Assembly (NCBI GenBank): GCA_030272815.1
Contig: JAJSZT010000010.1
Coordinates: 1-64,000 of the forward strand
Source: Deltaproteobacteria bacterium
Lineage (GTDB): Bacteria; Desulfobacterota; Desulfobacteria; Desulfobacterales; ETH-SRB1
Length of the DNA stretch: 64,000 bases
Reading direction: 5' to 3'
A program made the translations under genes and the position numbers. Shown here piece after piece: positions 39,301-42,177 of this stretch. The notes beneath the pieces were generated by a model, which saw only the letters and a program-made list of their open reading frames with translations, was not told the DNA's origin and made no database searches. Position 1 is the first letter of the stretch; each line of letters starts with the position of its first letter.

Positions 39301-41761
39301 TGGCGTCCCTGTAACGCCGCTCTTGCCTGCCATACGCATCGAGAAGGCAATCAATGCGGTCGACGAGAGAGACCCGACCTCCTTCGAGGACGCGGACTAT
39401 CCGACGGGGCCCGTGCTCGTGGAAGGCACGGACGTGGTGTGGACATACCTGGTCTTCAACGAAGGCGAGGTGTCTGTGGCCATCACTGACATAACCGACG
39501 ACGGTGGAACGTGGTCCGACCCGAACGACCCGAACTTAGCCGATGATTTCACGCCGAATTTCCTCGGCGGTGACACCAACGGGAACGGCCTGCTTGACCC
39601 GGGTGAGAGCTGGCTCTACACCTCGGAAGGGATACGTGATTACAAGGTGGTCGTGGGCCAGTTCGTGAACACAGCCACGGTGACGGCGGTGGACGAGTTC
39701 GAGTGCGCGACCGAGGATTCCGACCCCAACCACCATCTGGGCGCTCCGGTGGGTATCAGCATTACCAAGGCCGTAAACGCCGAGGATCTATGGAACCCCA
39801 CGGACGAGGAAGATGCCAATAACGCGCCCGGAGTGGTGCTTCCACTTGGCGAGTCCGTCACCTGGACCTACCTGATAGAGAACACGACGGAAACGCCGCT
39901 GCAGATCACCGAGATCATCGATGACTTCGGCACCCCGGACGAGACGAGCGACGATTTTACGCCGGTGTCCGTCGATGATGACGGGAATGGCTTCAACGAT
40001 GGCGACATCGACGCAGATGCCGTTCTCGATCCTGGGGAAATTTGGCTGTACACCTCAGCGACGGTGGACCGGGACGATGTCGCCAATTACACGGTCCAGG
40101 AAGGCCGCCATCTGAACGTCGCCATGGCCACGGCCGTGGATGACGAGACGGGCATGTTGACGGTCAAGGACAACGACATTGCCATCGTCGAGGCTGACGT
40201 GCCGATGATCCGTATCGAGAAGGCGATCAACGCCTTTGATCCCACCAAACCAACCTCTCTTGAGGATGCCGATTCACCGAGCGGGCCCGCCCTGACCGTC
40301 CGCACGCCTGTCACCTGGACCTACCTGGTCATCAATGAGGGTAACGTGCCGATCAGGGACATCACTATAGTCGACGACTTTGGCACCCCGGACGAGACGA
40401 GCGACGATTTTACGCCGGTGTCCGTCGATGATGACGGGAATGGCTTCAACGATGGCGACACCGACACAGATGCCGTTCTCGATGCTGGGGAAACCTGGCT
40501 GTACACCTCGGAAGGGGTCGTCAACTACACGGTGCAGGAGGGGCAGTACAGGAACATCGCCTACGTGACTGGCGTCTATGATCCGAACCCGGACGAGGAC
40601 GGAATCACGTTCAGCGTGGCTAACGACGATGCCAACCATCACATAGGACAGCGTAAAGGTGAGGGCAATACCCCCGGCTTCTGGAAGAACAATGTTGCCT
40701 TCCACAGCTCCGTCGCTTGGCCGCGCGGCACTGACGACAACTTGATCTGGGGCCCGTACCAGACGCTGGAAAGCGTCTTCGACCTGCCGGATGACTTGAA
40801 GTTAAAGTATTACGACGTGAGGCTGGTCGATGCTTTGGGCTTGGGCGGGGGTCAAGAAGATGCGCTGATGCGCCACGCTGTTGCTGCTCTGCTCAATGCG
40901 ACACATCCATACATTGCCTATCCGCTGACGACGCGGCAGATCACCGAGGCGGTGAACGAGGTTCTTGCCAGCGGGGACCAGGAGAAGATCGAGGACCTCA
41001 AGGACGACCTGGACCGCTTCAACGGCCTGGAGAGCGATCTCAATCAGCACGGCCACATCCAGATTGATGAGGATGATAAAGCATTGCAGGCAGCGACCTT
41101 TCCGGACCAGCCGATTGCCGCTGACGCACCGACCGCGGAGATGCTGGCGCCGATCGTTGACGCAGCAATGGCCCACTGGGCGGCCACGGGTATCGACACC
41201 ACGGCGCTCGAAGCGGTGACCCTCGAAATCGTCGACCTTCCGGGCCTCATTCTTGGGCAGACGTCCGGAGAAACCGTACTGATCGATGTTGATGGAGCAG
41301 GCCACGGCTGGTTCTTTGATCCCACGCCATACGACGACACCGAGTTCAGACGGCGAAATGGGGCCACCGAACTCATTGCCGTCCCATCAAGCCCTGCTTA
41401 CGGAGATATCGACCTTTTGACCGTGGTTATGCACGAGCTGGGCCATGTGCTGGGGCTTGAGCACACTGAGCAGGAAGGGTTGATGGATGCAAGCCTTGAT
41501 GCAGGCGTACGGCAGTTGGCTGACGATTATATTGATGCTGATTCAGTGGAAGTCAATGAACCCGAAGATTTGGCCAGCCTGGTGCTCATGAACACAGCCA
41601 TAGACGAGGCAGAAGCAATTGCCCCTGCGGCCGCGGCAAAACATGGCAGCTCCTGGCTGACAGAGTTCTTGACAAATGGTACCGGAAAAAGATATAATAA
41701 ATTTATTTTAAAGGATGACATTAAGATAGTGGTACTTGATGAAGATGAAGAAAATGACTAA
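9371..41761 (+). CDS. Giant LEPR-XLL repeat protein with C-terminal metallopeptidase domain
   Basis: A 10,796-residue protein in one open frame; AGAGGGGG precedes the ATG. Residues 1-30 are strongly basic; LEPLEPRILLSS (31-42) is the LEPR-XLL motif. No classical hydrophobic signal peptide is seen. Residues about 260-5460 are solenoid-like repeats with recurring AYI...S.V units, interspersed with YEYxG...W modules. Then come GDxVxY modules (5460-5870), Calx-beta-like repeats (about 7600-8000), six IxRxxGSWxxxGFxxGQ modules (8000-8810), RTX-like GGAGND repeats (about 8930-9720), four EKAINA repeats (9850-10424), a GFWKNN domain (10430-10557) and a metzincin-like domain with HELGHVLGLEH (His10688, 10692, 10698) and Met10705. 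It is very acidic and Cys-poor. It is probably a surface adhesin or matrix protein exported by the downstream genes. DNA is much more GC-rich than the flanks. Roles are inferred. Confidence 0.9.
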   Translation: MGFVRSFRRQMNRRMKQREMAAKKRSRKMLLEPLEPRILLSSDPLSYTAAGAAMDITLRLQEVEGSETLQLIDNNYQSVLQSQALAETSGVEITGADQNDKFTVDFSTPFSVLNGILFSDAFSGDNDTLKVTGKSNVWNITGDNRGNVDDVGIVDFLGIENLTGGSDADTFVLTADGSLDGTIDGGEGTDSLEGADTNNTWEITALDAGALNEQIYENIENLIGGDAQDIFVLGDGAGVAGLIDGGEGPDSVTLSGALDFYGGSLEVYAETITVASGASLTNLDDLTLSAIDSSSIMGSTSPAAINLIASVQIDGNISATGNVDISAVVNNTVDLDESDSLTLASLDVDATTSATAIIGAGVSVTAGTLSLTAATNTDIDVEITNATFDDIEVGATSSIMQTTYAGVNGGATMAVGTGAIPTESDSASVLIQATNTTDIQTSISTGLISSITGIDFVSSSINLSRDTKAYFGDDTNGQATLAGLSNNDTGLVKIHAENKDGAKGGIFGDVDSELFDISSNTINDNVAAYIESADLDVEELIVSAGNSATYAADGKITSNTLTGATVAYISNSDVDASSPATADDGVIISAEDTSSYTVNSGDQQEFSIVEDLTSLFFPGFEIGKASAINEISKNTSAYLDGSSNIDVTGGDLRVTALSDMEVVGEASSVTLIDNTTLGTFFNTYTAAIGGTFASNEILGDTNAYILNGTVTVNEADGDVVVDARNTTSVLSTAEAVNQATGGTNATFGVAVAFNAIGWDISNVGGAILDALIGLDSAFDLITEEDGGSEAKAYIKNSKVDAGDDVGVNAETAQRLNATVSNVSESTGQALRGANGLGVGGIVAGNRVSSAARAFLEDLASDDDKAMTAGGDVTVSAADNAGIFSNSKIITTQITTNTGGVDVLNEGAASLIPLFGVADYSLASLDPADGSWTLNFGDLVSLPFDFDGSLGEPGRTYKYLGEDGFAVDLFSEDYTNLDIWQELLATQLQQAGLNLTNSNSFAVGGMAVRNQVKGAAEAIIENAYVEAEAVRVEAIEAAILRATADATAESSGGSAFGTGKSIAANGVVAVNVVLSSADAHITGSDITTTSGDVIVKAENSSSLGAENSSIMSSGEKAVNIVLAFNTLGYDAQNLLFDTFDALLGLAPTEFDYDITDAVFANPETLGENDRVKVAENEIYRYVGSELNVSNGDTIDLADETFIPSLDWVLVTPAFGNETPAQVTAYVHDTTINAAGNLTVTADALTQMEARTSNSASAAAAALYGASSMTIAGVLASNKSSSSARAYIDCTGNTKGTVDVDGIVTVTARDDASLKSVTNMVAASSKKNDLGLGMVNDVFNTLVGDYKYTTNSTTGSNTKSVQFGDKVRLDDVDHTTGNPPTAVAQGDWVELSSDVGNGTEGQIYEYLVTAALPTSGPLNKVDFSSVDFSNSSDWREIKGSAGTVYQYMGDGSDNIVLHTTDYTDFEFWKELSENNLIPAAVSTAVLQDNKLDTGKAKSYYGMVARTDLDSAVEAFIDNASVRDANIQTDGPTGVIVSAVEAAKLTAIDNSVASSKTAAKGGVLVNNQLRSSADAYIHGSDVRTQSGSGGDVLVNAQNVSEMDATALTESAGGAEAVGIMASFNSMGWEASNLLFQAIDAFLGDDLLVGDQPTRAYAYIEDSTIQADGDLRVTADSSAVMLATAGNEQNAKPTNSFLIDQKFGKKKANATGGMIATNKVSSEAKAYIDYTLNYTGAKTMIAGGTLQVASKDEARIEADSAVIVEAVNTNNLSALYDIAEALGAYDYDYTTASGEQGVSPSSTIFSTGVINGTRVRLADDYIKGGDSGAVYEYTGIQPLNSLDLADQNYTDVNWTKVTLGKDDTNFFDNVGNLSASPARAYAGLIVLNDVRSEVEAFIEDTTVNAGEVMVTSLENASLIANSASNVTASGGSIKKSFGEGSVKTFNVHFATNLVQSHADAYIKNSTVTTNNAGTTGDITIDAQNTSGIDATINTSVDSGEVAIGVTFAFNTLGWKAQNVLFNALDAIAGDSLFADEVATEIYDESNITDARANAWIEKTTVDAAGDVSITANNAARLNATVSNMANSAASAFYDASGKSVGFLLSMNKVATSAEAYIDNTGAADIPGTSQNLRAGGTLKVSAEDNAEFYANVKMVSSSVTTNDGGVSVITGTIDDAIPADFSTAETHVNVEHGERVRLSADYANGGNAGSVYEFMGADSDGVAMDLSAQDYGDAGYWKEVSETQLFPEGVNMDNSDSNALGGLVVYNDLRTGVEAKIINANVRAASVDLDAIENAIIKATAESSLTSSGGSAFTGQGDSLAINGTIATNVLLSSAHAFIQDSTVKTTTGDVDINADNTSTLDAKTLSTTSSGAAGVGVSLAFNTVGWNSQNFLFNAIDTLIGGEPDFSTLFDASNPASVKAYILDSTVDSAGAISLTALSRSQINATLTNETDSAAYSFGKKDPKTGEKGASGYAVGAVLTSNLVNSEARAYIDSNGSNLTIEARGGGVTIFAQDDAGIVANSKLTAASSTTNDAGLTLLTDFADKLLREYQYTDRSGAQDLRFGHQVRIDDVDFTSHGIHDLADVVQGSRIEIESDLANGKASKGEFYEYVGTDPVTVALDQQNYTDPDLWKKIDATPGGVYQFIGGLDPTKLADFFVSETGSVTEVKNGDRVQVDQALANGSANVGDVFQYVGTDPLSNPDLVTQDYSDANLWKKINNGAIFEQNVDLGTQDYTDTSRWREISTVDIRELVPGVSFNISDSDSAAFGGLVVRNDVRSNVVASINKANVTADGDVDLQALETAGIFAIDQSSVTSSGGSTFGGGSSKAVGGVIATNLVLSAANAKITNSNVTTHSDGNVLLESQNTSTIAATIDSEIASNGTSIGVILAFNTIGIKPQNFLFSTVDALFGTNIANEQPAETQAFIKDSVIKSAGAISATTTSNADINASVINAANSITATIGDGDDDTGTITVGAVVALNKLSTQVQAYIDNTGAEGAIVRANSGDLTITSTDTSNISADVAANSLGVAVDLGSNKTRTVTLGISIARNEIRNDMAAYLKNAGDETKAGNAIIGSSETATVDSSSVASAVGVAVSLNQDSLAFSGGGASAVNLILGKANAFMGGSVLVAAGDVALTTENTSVIDSQVKATAVSAAVSGSKKAKAFAIGFSFAENLIGYSNATTREPLEVQACTLNSDITADGKLLLSATSDSDIEATVATTSVAVAVANQDTGALSAGGLVVQNYVASDIKAYIDGANSILVKGGEGISIEAVDSSKIFSDAQAVSVAAALSGKNAGTLSFGLSLAFNEISNTVEAYIKDATSVQTTSGPITINANVLEDQAHFPSDYNDTQTVALAIGDRVSSGSSVYRFLGEAYNYTTESTTPLVTNVATNQVVRINDNLFYQAKQDFTQIDLSTEDFTVTTNWDILETEPATVDFDAEALAVDITTGDIVKLSDQYEGGGQASRFYEATTDRTGVDLSTEDYSDTNYWALIETNLSSEDFSDRTRWLEETAIASQSIAASVAASFSAKNSLAISGAGATSRNVFLSKNNAYVSNSTLNSAGKVGLGAQNTVSIDATVVAASGALAFSGKNAIGASIGVAVAQNLIGWETDGTSNQAEVQAYSSNSSITATNDLTLNATANEEINAFVFAGSVAVAGSGSTSVGVSGAGVSAENRISTKVKAYIDGDQEQGISAQSVSLLASDTSTIDVTAAGASLAGAFAGSSALALSIGVSLAQNLIDNDVAAYINNAEVTATAGDITVKAFETAGIDALSIAASLSATGAGKIAGALSGAGADATNIILTKTNAYIANSTIGDASNSGAANVILEAKNTSSINATIAGASAAIAGGGKVGASGSIGVALARNLIGWDVDSANEATVSDAAEVQAYVENSSINVADDLILNAVSENTIDALVLAFSVAIAGGGKAAVALTGAGSRSENKLATKTKAFINGSGTAGIIGDSVSLTAEDRSKITADVAAASLGVAGSGSISGSVSVGVSLARNHLSNEVEAYINDANVTSRTGDVTLTANVLEDKDGFGFDYTDSQTVALETGDRVKVGDDVYRFLGEQYQYTTASGEVDLEDGDIVKLEDDFLGDGEAGAFYVAAADRSNVLLGEESFNTTDWALLETNLGTENYNDKTRWKKETSISALSIAASLSAGIGGGAGIALSGAGAESINVILSKNNAYIVNSTVNSANDVTLEARNTASIDATVVSASAAIGGGGLAGIGASIGVSVARNLIGWGTDENFDFDPLRDNHATTSELVDKLQLQKGDVVKVESGVRAGDFYEYIGEDISVDFSSKDVGTSVTQGKLVQVDLDYDESKGKPGGIYRYVGDNSINLASDGDYTNDDLWEYVGEGQYALQDFNDITRWKQVALKKTPAQVQAFIEDSTVDAEDNLVQTATAIESIEAFVLAGSVAVGASGGVGLAGSAAGVSAENKIATDVKAYIGGVLAGVENDIAAKKITLTALDNSSIKVDAVGASLAVGAGGLVGGALSIGVAVANNHISNDVAAYIENAESVTARSGDVQLSASSTGQSVIFDLDANLAQELDDLATADPDDPDTEDTNEAEDDQSGDTELKENIAELFAAENVSLSNPDNLTVTAIQAGSEWLLRDPKGGAYLLRLEDIGGTERITVSGVSIDAVSVAASMAAGVGSVAGVGISASGTLANNVILTKTNAYIRNSDVDAPEGDVIVDATSTSTIISSIVSASAALGVGIGGGGGALSIGVAIARNLVGYDIDTSDSVIDILDDGVLAFIEDSSINTGGDLFLTATADQTISSVVTAVSAAVAGGAGFGLAGSGAGVNADNRIAVNVKAYIDGDGMGGIHADSMRLTARDVSSITTDAVGASFATAVGFVAGSVSIAATVANNEIGNVVEASIKNAYALTTSGGDGLGLNPGDIVLMAKEEATIDAVSVAASSALAAGFGAALSGAGTKATNTIKTEVIASIDNSASVDATGQIDIRAESYPEMHADIVVASLAGGIGAGAGAVTISKNTVEDTVRAFVRGSTVVAGNGDITIEAMSTPTIETVAVTVGVAAGIGVSVVVVTAEEDIQSTVNAIVDSSTLTAEQGNVLVSAEAAADADPDVVGVSVSGGLSVGVINYTSTIGGSTNAYVTGEASTISAGQIDITATDTNRATPDITQVNVSLLTVGVINATPSISRDTRAYVDKQASLDAGTNDITLKADSSSTINSSVTDVSIGLVTVGEMALGGTITSDTEACIEDDASITAGNLKVLAFADNKATTNLLAVSVGLVGAVGNATSNATLNADTEAKIAGADIDVANNIEITSESAAEAISEINSGSGGIFVGVMDATATAESLGVTRSYIGNGATIDGSTQIDIKATVLGSTADSDIVVGTGAAISVAVSKAVANSRPTCEAYIGSSVTIGADSPVGNIDIDAIGQGEADAYSWAGGGGLVQVGEPNADADYDPTVNAYIGSSTSIAATGDVTVDALLYDTPAGDLPSDEITSVTASDDTIAFNFPLQTGDSVTYVADGTAIAGLTDGREYNILVQSPGSTIRLGNQFDADGVVDPDTNIITFNSAHNFERGDVVKYDPGSASLSILEDWQNIDPTSSDQVFYVRLVEATRDSNNNPVYDNFKIRLEADSNKQNQTEEDLLQTVESLDNSTNVITISGYNFDNGDVVTYNTSKIGQFTLESVDVTVGTETVDLGDGESKTVPAVTGNDSNANNIFIAGHGFESGDAVLYRNLGDGADVTYLSSGETYYVIKVSDDEIQLASSYVNAVGDSSADPKIPVTPIAINASTIANDLLGLHVLESSYDNLESGRAYYVIDSTANTFKLSETRGGPAIDLDDTHRVGTHKFGELGLDLKHINTPDTIQTMYLDFSSNFTDTASVYHKFAGPGGASLSTVSPPSGDGKSGASAIVGSGGVVNVGGPDGKMTSTPTVEAHISATSLIAGGSVKINAEANTDVTSNGDMAGGGLIDVALAESETLVTSANTSAYVGDDAVIVAGEDIIIKVESDHSVESKATSDGGGFITVKQADTSAKLTYTNDAYVGENARITAGDAIGIYANSSAVGSSDSYTEAWGAGAFADSDNDHDNDDAGVHITATTQTRVLDGANITADSIDIKAKVDNIYGNSYAYAKAINPILFGVATAYADSVVGIDSNVYTYIGIDEPTARTVLTGYRGIDIAADTGSVTRDRDGDVLAVALIPPQDFDQAGNLNTSYTVDASRDVLVYVGARDDARAGGGEATFTTTSSSGSGGTGLQNGTGLSGYDNASDNPALALYVDANGGAITWDSDVVVLGGIKGGPELVIDDTGKIVSLNNVSVWDDAGLTSALGEGSTITGGDYYVKVINEGYADIVFRSYGSTITNEELHNGTPRWPQILFRDNLDDTYIIDHSANDMHLVEVDIIYRGVDKPLVQIDTTQNNGAFDSSDGSSDFSFDVRYSLSPWPTIVDIQKHGTATDIYNDGKIVNPIGWTRIFNEQGDILSDVSTAFIETNVLDIEATQGHIGGNGDNNGSDSQRVNVQLVRSEIVPEFTGDPTGNRIEAINALAGKDAYLSLQVLDRVPEDSSLTSITVQIDSVVAGDDVNLELEDSLFQSGSATPGYVDVFVSESGSHYDISNHFKPDQGSTTNLDPAAYVGSGSAIDTYYKFSLTAAIQDRGELVPFKSTDVTAFTVNMNRDSVSSATAGLIAGSAEDSVGGDIIVAATGSASEDPFIDIEAISNILGTGHIDIDTDANILLTEFAGDMRVGDIISRYRNVTLVSPGSILDINSNVNGGTGDAAADVTGTIITMTAQNGSIGTDDNFLEIDSSYRTSGYLRATAETNIRIEEKDNNESFSTDKSLNVDRVVSNSGDVTLTTENGSILDARGDTDANILGQTIDLDANGTGASIGESANDLEIDSRIGSPENTDDVGLEATNNIYLTETDGNLRLVLAHTYEGDIRLTVRESPRIDSVGEDLLLLASGDALFAEANGNTLPGNHDDSPRDVPHGQIFAENGSVLLRVGDDIDLHQNSEIFAADNINIYGDVSAEDEVIKSLVNLDADYGTTMLLRGRIIAGADVTPGSQLGGSPVGSALPTLTAPAFLTQIWGNTDVDTFQFGDESGSDGTTTQGSPGYIFLGSKTRAYGSQDLDPNNPDGEDRFFVYYLQDTTTQTGPNVITDAEHTLTLDGQADTDYYEVYTLGSNSDIDERNNVINVLDTGLSNDGVDELTVFGFNNLDPNANGDDEFGNNLPTDDVFLLRRAAFLPNEEADRPGYVAMLHGQPDTYLDTIEGNEPSDEVIRVNYDTALNGRVRVLGFGGNDAFYSDDTTAIVSLQGGLGDDTFQIGQIFGDKRDQAEGKLLEQDVFSDLVATTRGWLSPGISAPLVAQGGTGNDEFTVYSNQSELRLEGDDDNDLFIVRAFAIAAVANQDWNDDGNIDADDLPAVDEDTNMDGVINFADADSTPDDWTDDTIVLDEDGVAVPIIGLGFSVARAPDIRCGGGEDEVQYNVNAPVSVEGGTGFDKLVILATEFADDIAITESGIFGTGLNVRYSTIEVVEIDGLEGDDEFFVQSTAFGVAYRVIGGLGSDTINVAGDVTEDIVTRELEGVSGAVDHLVTSDDPLYDGVLVDGFDYNVATEEEGIVVIDESGGFTAVREGRPVEEDSYTVKLAVQPLPGQVVYVTVSAARSPQEEADNTLIHEESYLPNGEGDTIWLSTSSPNNPQYPDFQREITVNGPPAETVNNRALVLTFDHDNWDNVQTVYVFSPNDPRAEGDRVVVVQHSVISDVSGVAPADMQADYVDPFDAADVRNVEVLVRDNDTPGFYVTEVEPGTSTEDMRTLVIEGDSTTQLTDEILVQLAKAPANNVVVRLFLDEDSDEDIELIDVDDLTDSDDRMFKGADGYWRIQFDNTTPTWEWDNPVRVGIQARDDATREDPATAVIFFERDDDLTTDANYVFPNLRSGPGLLDVEVIDNETAGAVVIESEGNTLLNADGSDTDDYSLRLTKEPEADVDIAILTDGLADVVSIDGNPVAPTDYEIIGGQRPIEIFEGSLIFENVGGSGRITRGSGADVGSFISEGFTVGQNIRIGGSGVDYDGDYFVTSVTHTIMTVDLPFGVAGPVEVLDTATLSDLADIGTFTGEVEFSIVEENGVDTYRMTITGLANEDAGWLANRFLEGQRIRIDGPLNPGDYKIAVIRGENDTKDDTIQFTVENTGSFAEGTETVTVARTAAVATFVPGEYWMQQTIELRADVNYEVPITREGVKVFPVQGHYLSKLRGPLAVEGGPTGADRSLQNGLKLPGEADDYLIAIGAQPPESQQIDVLNIFNDTSKEDVNGTMDQTTLRGFNMADDLDFGALGAGVFGESGFFPGGISFGKVSFGVSGFGTDANQSTIEVMNLLLGEGNDSLDIQGTLDPAPSVQVTNDFEFTPDSGSDGGTIVREDFDWKAVGFLAGQTVTIDSVTGEWTVVEINDAIPPGETSPDPNDNSILVLSGPALPDIDGVQTITAFDQDVITIDAVVDVVETTAGGVVSRTSGSWITDGFDVGDLVSIDGDFNQDEYLVAEATATHMTLVCKQLAPVSDATRTINNITDASSVTEDVTIDPSYTGGIVKRESGSWIDEGYLEGHLVTMIDGNGKRDFRINEISDDGLSLTLEGVALPDEIDVTKSFYVQGVHGGLTVVHGGGNFKLQTEGDMNVDSTNPDGFAVTRLDGRDWAKDRYEIGQIIQLEGETYTREILDIVDTMLTPPENAALTWGDGGTLILSVPLRIGGTVLADGDYLGEEDNALAQHVTEPLKTEVSELMDIATDTITRSGGDWSDAGFYVGQTVYISEYAGPFTVTALDGGKMTLFDVALTPQTGVELTVFGFDQTLNGGERVGGDHIVITSSAGPDSPLVVYGDTSQDGMCYSGETFSVLGLELGEKPFDSFPELTDEENEDDEWVFPLANPFDLHGNDVIDARALFADVEPGSLPSVGFTAYGGAGNDTIIGSQAGDHLAGGSGDDLIIGNRGVDHIYGDSGVNVNIFNRALTISVVNASPKPTIDVDLINFINNGTTIEPYASLVCDDLTAGRDVIWGDGPYTILDGPEYVYDDVIFGDHGEVVQYVFDPNLPNPPDVPGALQKIQTTTLDSILEINSLELQNGDDDVIFGHLGRDILIGGANRLVDDVRGGDDIDGGTGEDFIFGDNVGLEHRPDSADPRNQDPRIRQLVESFIYNSDGSNNTDAGTPFADPRIDGASWAEFEVTDLHHTLELQTAGDRSFGNDYIAGGADEDLIFGQLGDDIIQGDGSILGKIDDGSPVGAWRLADGKLEVHASFEAKATDGDDYIEGNAGNDIIFGNLGQDDIIGGSSSVFSLVTPEQRPDGEDIIFGGAGLRIDRNELGEGGDSVQSQIAEHAFDADHIFGDNANIFPLVDAAGNFLEFAYDQNPDIGSDPASPYAPQDRGTLRVIPRAFVLLDYTPGDDGAQGTIGGSDVIMGEDSDDVIHGMLRNDILYGDGWDDDIYGGTGHDKIFGGSGEDGILGDDGLIKTSRNSIADPLWGTEAQGEKELGIPSWDTAKFIGAVVDITNLLKKTADLTVGDGVVSTWENGGYDIVYGGLGDDFIHGGANDDAISGAEALPEFYHDTRAITLRPFQHDVMTGKLDFYDADNPWKKIDFDDNNDGVVDRQFLLNFETFDANGRLIEDGKDWIFGDLGNDAMFGGTGRDRLFGGAGNDYLQADDNLDTEGPDRDDPQANIVAGANTVADDGHPEVFEKTGGIGDWAYGGGGLDVLIANTGADRLFDWTGEFNSFIVPFSQFGSPTVNRLAPTPAVKELLLALGFAGGADPDLVNPDGEINLVTPRDPEWNEQHGGPRDFQARKGFTDYDTAGGKENDRLRAPLQTAHGSTPVGVGTGVIPPTVQIEKAINATDPFAPTPEEDADVTPRQLMVGEEVVWTYLVTNNGTEPLDITGISDNAGTPYDPNDDFTPELISNGNGDGLLDLGEIWLYTSEGEISYQVQAGPYKNVAYVEAVSTVAPDVSVSCFDENHHVGVPVTPLLPAIRIEKAINAVDERDPTSFEDADYPTGPVLVEGTDVVWTYLVFNEGEVSVAITDITDDGGTWSDPNDPNLADDFTPNFLGGDTNGNGLLDPGESWLYTSEGIRDYKVVVGQFVNTATVTAVDEFECATEDSDPNHHLGAPVGISITKAVNAEDLWNPTDEEDANNAPGVVLPLGESVTWTYLIENTTETPLQITEIIDDFGTPDETSDDFTPVSVDDDGNGFNDGDIDADAVLDPGEIWLYTSATVDRDDVANYTVQEGRHLNVAMATAVDDETGMLTVKDNDIAIVEADVPMIRIEKAINAFDPTKPTSLEDADSPSGPALTVRTPVTWTYLVINEGNVPIRDITIVDDFGTPDETSDDFTPVSVDDDGNGFNDGDTDTDAVLDAGETWLYTSEGVVNYTVQEGQYRNIAYVTGVYDPNPDEDGITFSVANDDANHHIGQRKGEGNTPGFWKNNVAFHSSVAWPRGTDDNLIWGPYQTLESVFDLPDDLKLKYYDVRLVDALGLGGGQEDALMRHAVAALLNATHPYIAYPLTTRQITEAVNEVLASGDQEKIEDLKDDLDRFNGLESDLNQHGHIQIDEDDKALQAATFPDQPIAADAPTAEMLAPIVDAAMAHWAATGIDTTALEAVTLEIVDLPGLILGQTSGETVLIDVDGAGHGWFFDPTPYDDTEFRRRNGATELIAVPSSPAYGDIDLLTVVMHELGHVLGLEHTEQEGLMDASLDAGVRQLADDYIDADSVEVNEPEDLASLVLMNTAIDEAEAIAPAAAAKHGSSWLTEFLTNGTGKRYNKFILKDDIKIVVLDEDEEND
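39929..40460 (+). repeat. Duplicated segment within EKAINA repeats 3 and 4
   Basis: Bases 39929-40007 and 40382-40460 are identical over 79 bases, and similarity continues for about 60 more. Both encode the GTPDETSDDFTPVSVDDDGN part of neighbouring EKAINA repeats, whose other parts have diverged. This points to recent duplication or gene conversion inside the giant gene. Confidence 0.85.
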
Positions 41762-41782
41762 CGCATAAACAAGGAGGTTTGA

Positions 41783-42136
41783 ATGGCAAATGAAAAGAGC
41801 GGTAAAGAAACTGGAGCCCCAACCGGCGGCCCCAACCAGGAGGCAACCGGTCAGCCGAAAATTGTGTGGGATGATTCCGATATGCGCAGTGCTTACGCCA
41901 ACGTAGCTAACGTAGCCGGCGGTCGTGAGGAAATTGTTCTTCTGTTTGGCATGAACCAGGCATGGCAAGCCGGTCAGGAAGAGATCAAGGTTAAGCTCTC
42001 AGATCGTATTGTTTTGAGCCCGTTTGCCGCCAAACGTCTGGCCGTTTTGCTTAACAATGTCCTGAAGAATTACGAGTCACAATATGGCAAGCTGGAAGTT
42101 ATTGCCAGGCGGCCTGAGGGTGCGACGGTACAATAA
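41783..42136 (+). CDS. DUF3467 protein
   Basis: A 117-residue cytoplasmic-looking protein starting 21 bases after the giant gene's stop, with AAGGAGG at 41771-41777. The first 25 residues are Gly/Pro/Glu-rich and probably disordered. The rest matches DUF3467: SAYANVANVAGGREEIVLLFG, then VKLSDRIVLSPFAAKRLAVLLNNVLKNYESQYG. The family has no established function. Its place between the giant substrate and the export genes suggests an accessory, regulatory or chaperone-like part. No signal peptide or membrane segment is seen. Confidence 0.8.
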   Translation: MANEKSGKETGAPTGGPNQEATGQPKIVWDDSDMRSAYANVANVAGGREEIVLLFGMNQAWQAGQEEIKVKLSDRIVLSPFAAKRLAVLLNNVLKNYESQYGKLEVIARRPEGATVQ

Positions 42137-42177
42137 AAGTCCTCGACGTACGGCCAGGGGTTTGATATGAAACAAAT

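Noticed and set aside
9371-41761. Giant frame as an assembly chimera of several proteins
   Set aside because: The modules follow one another without stops, shared repeat types link neighbouring parts, and similar module orders are typical of LEPR-XLL giants. Long reads would still be worth checking.
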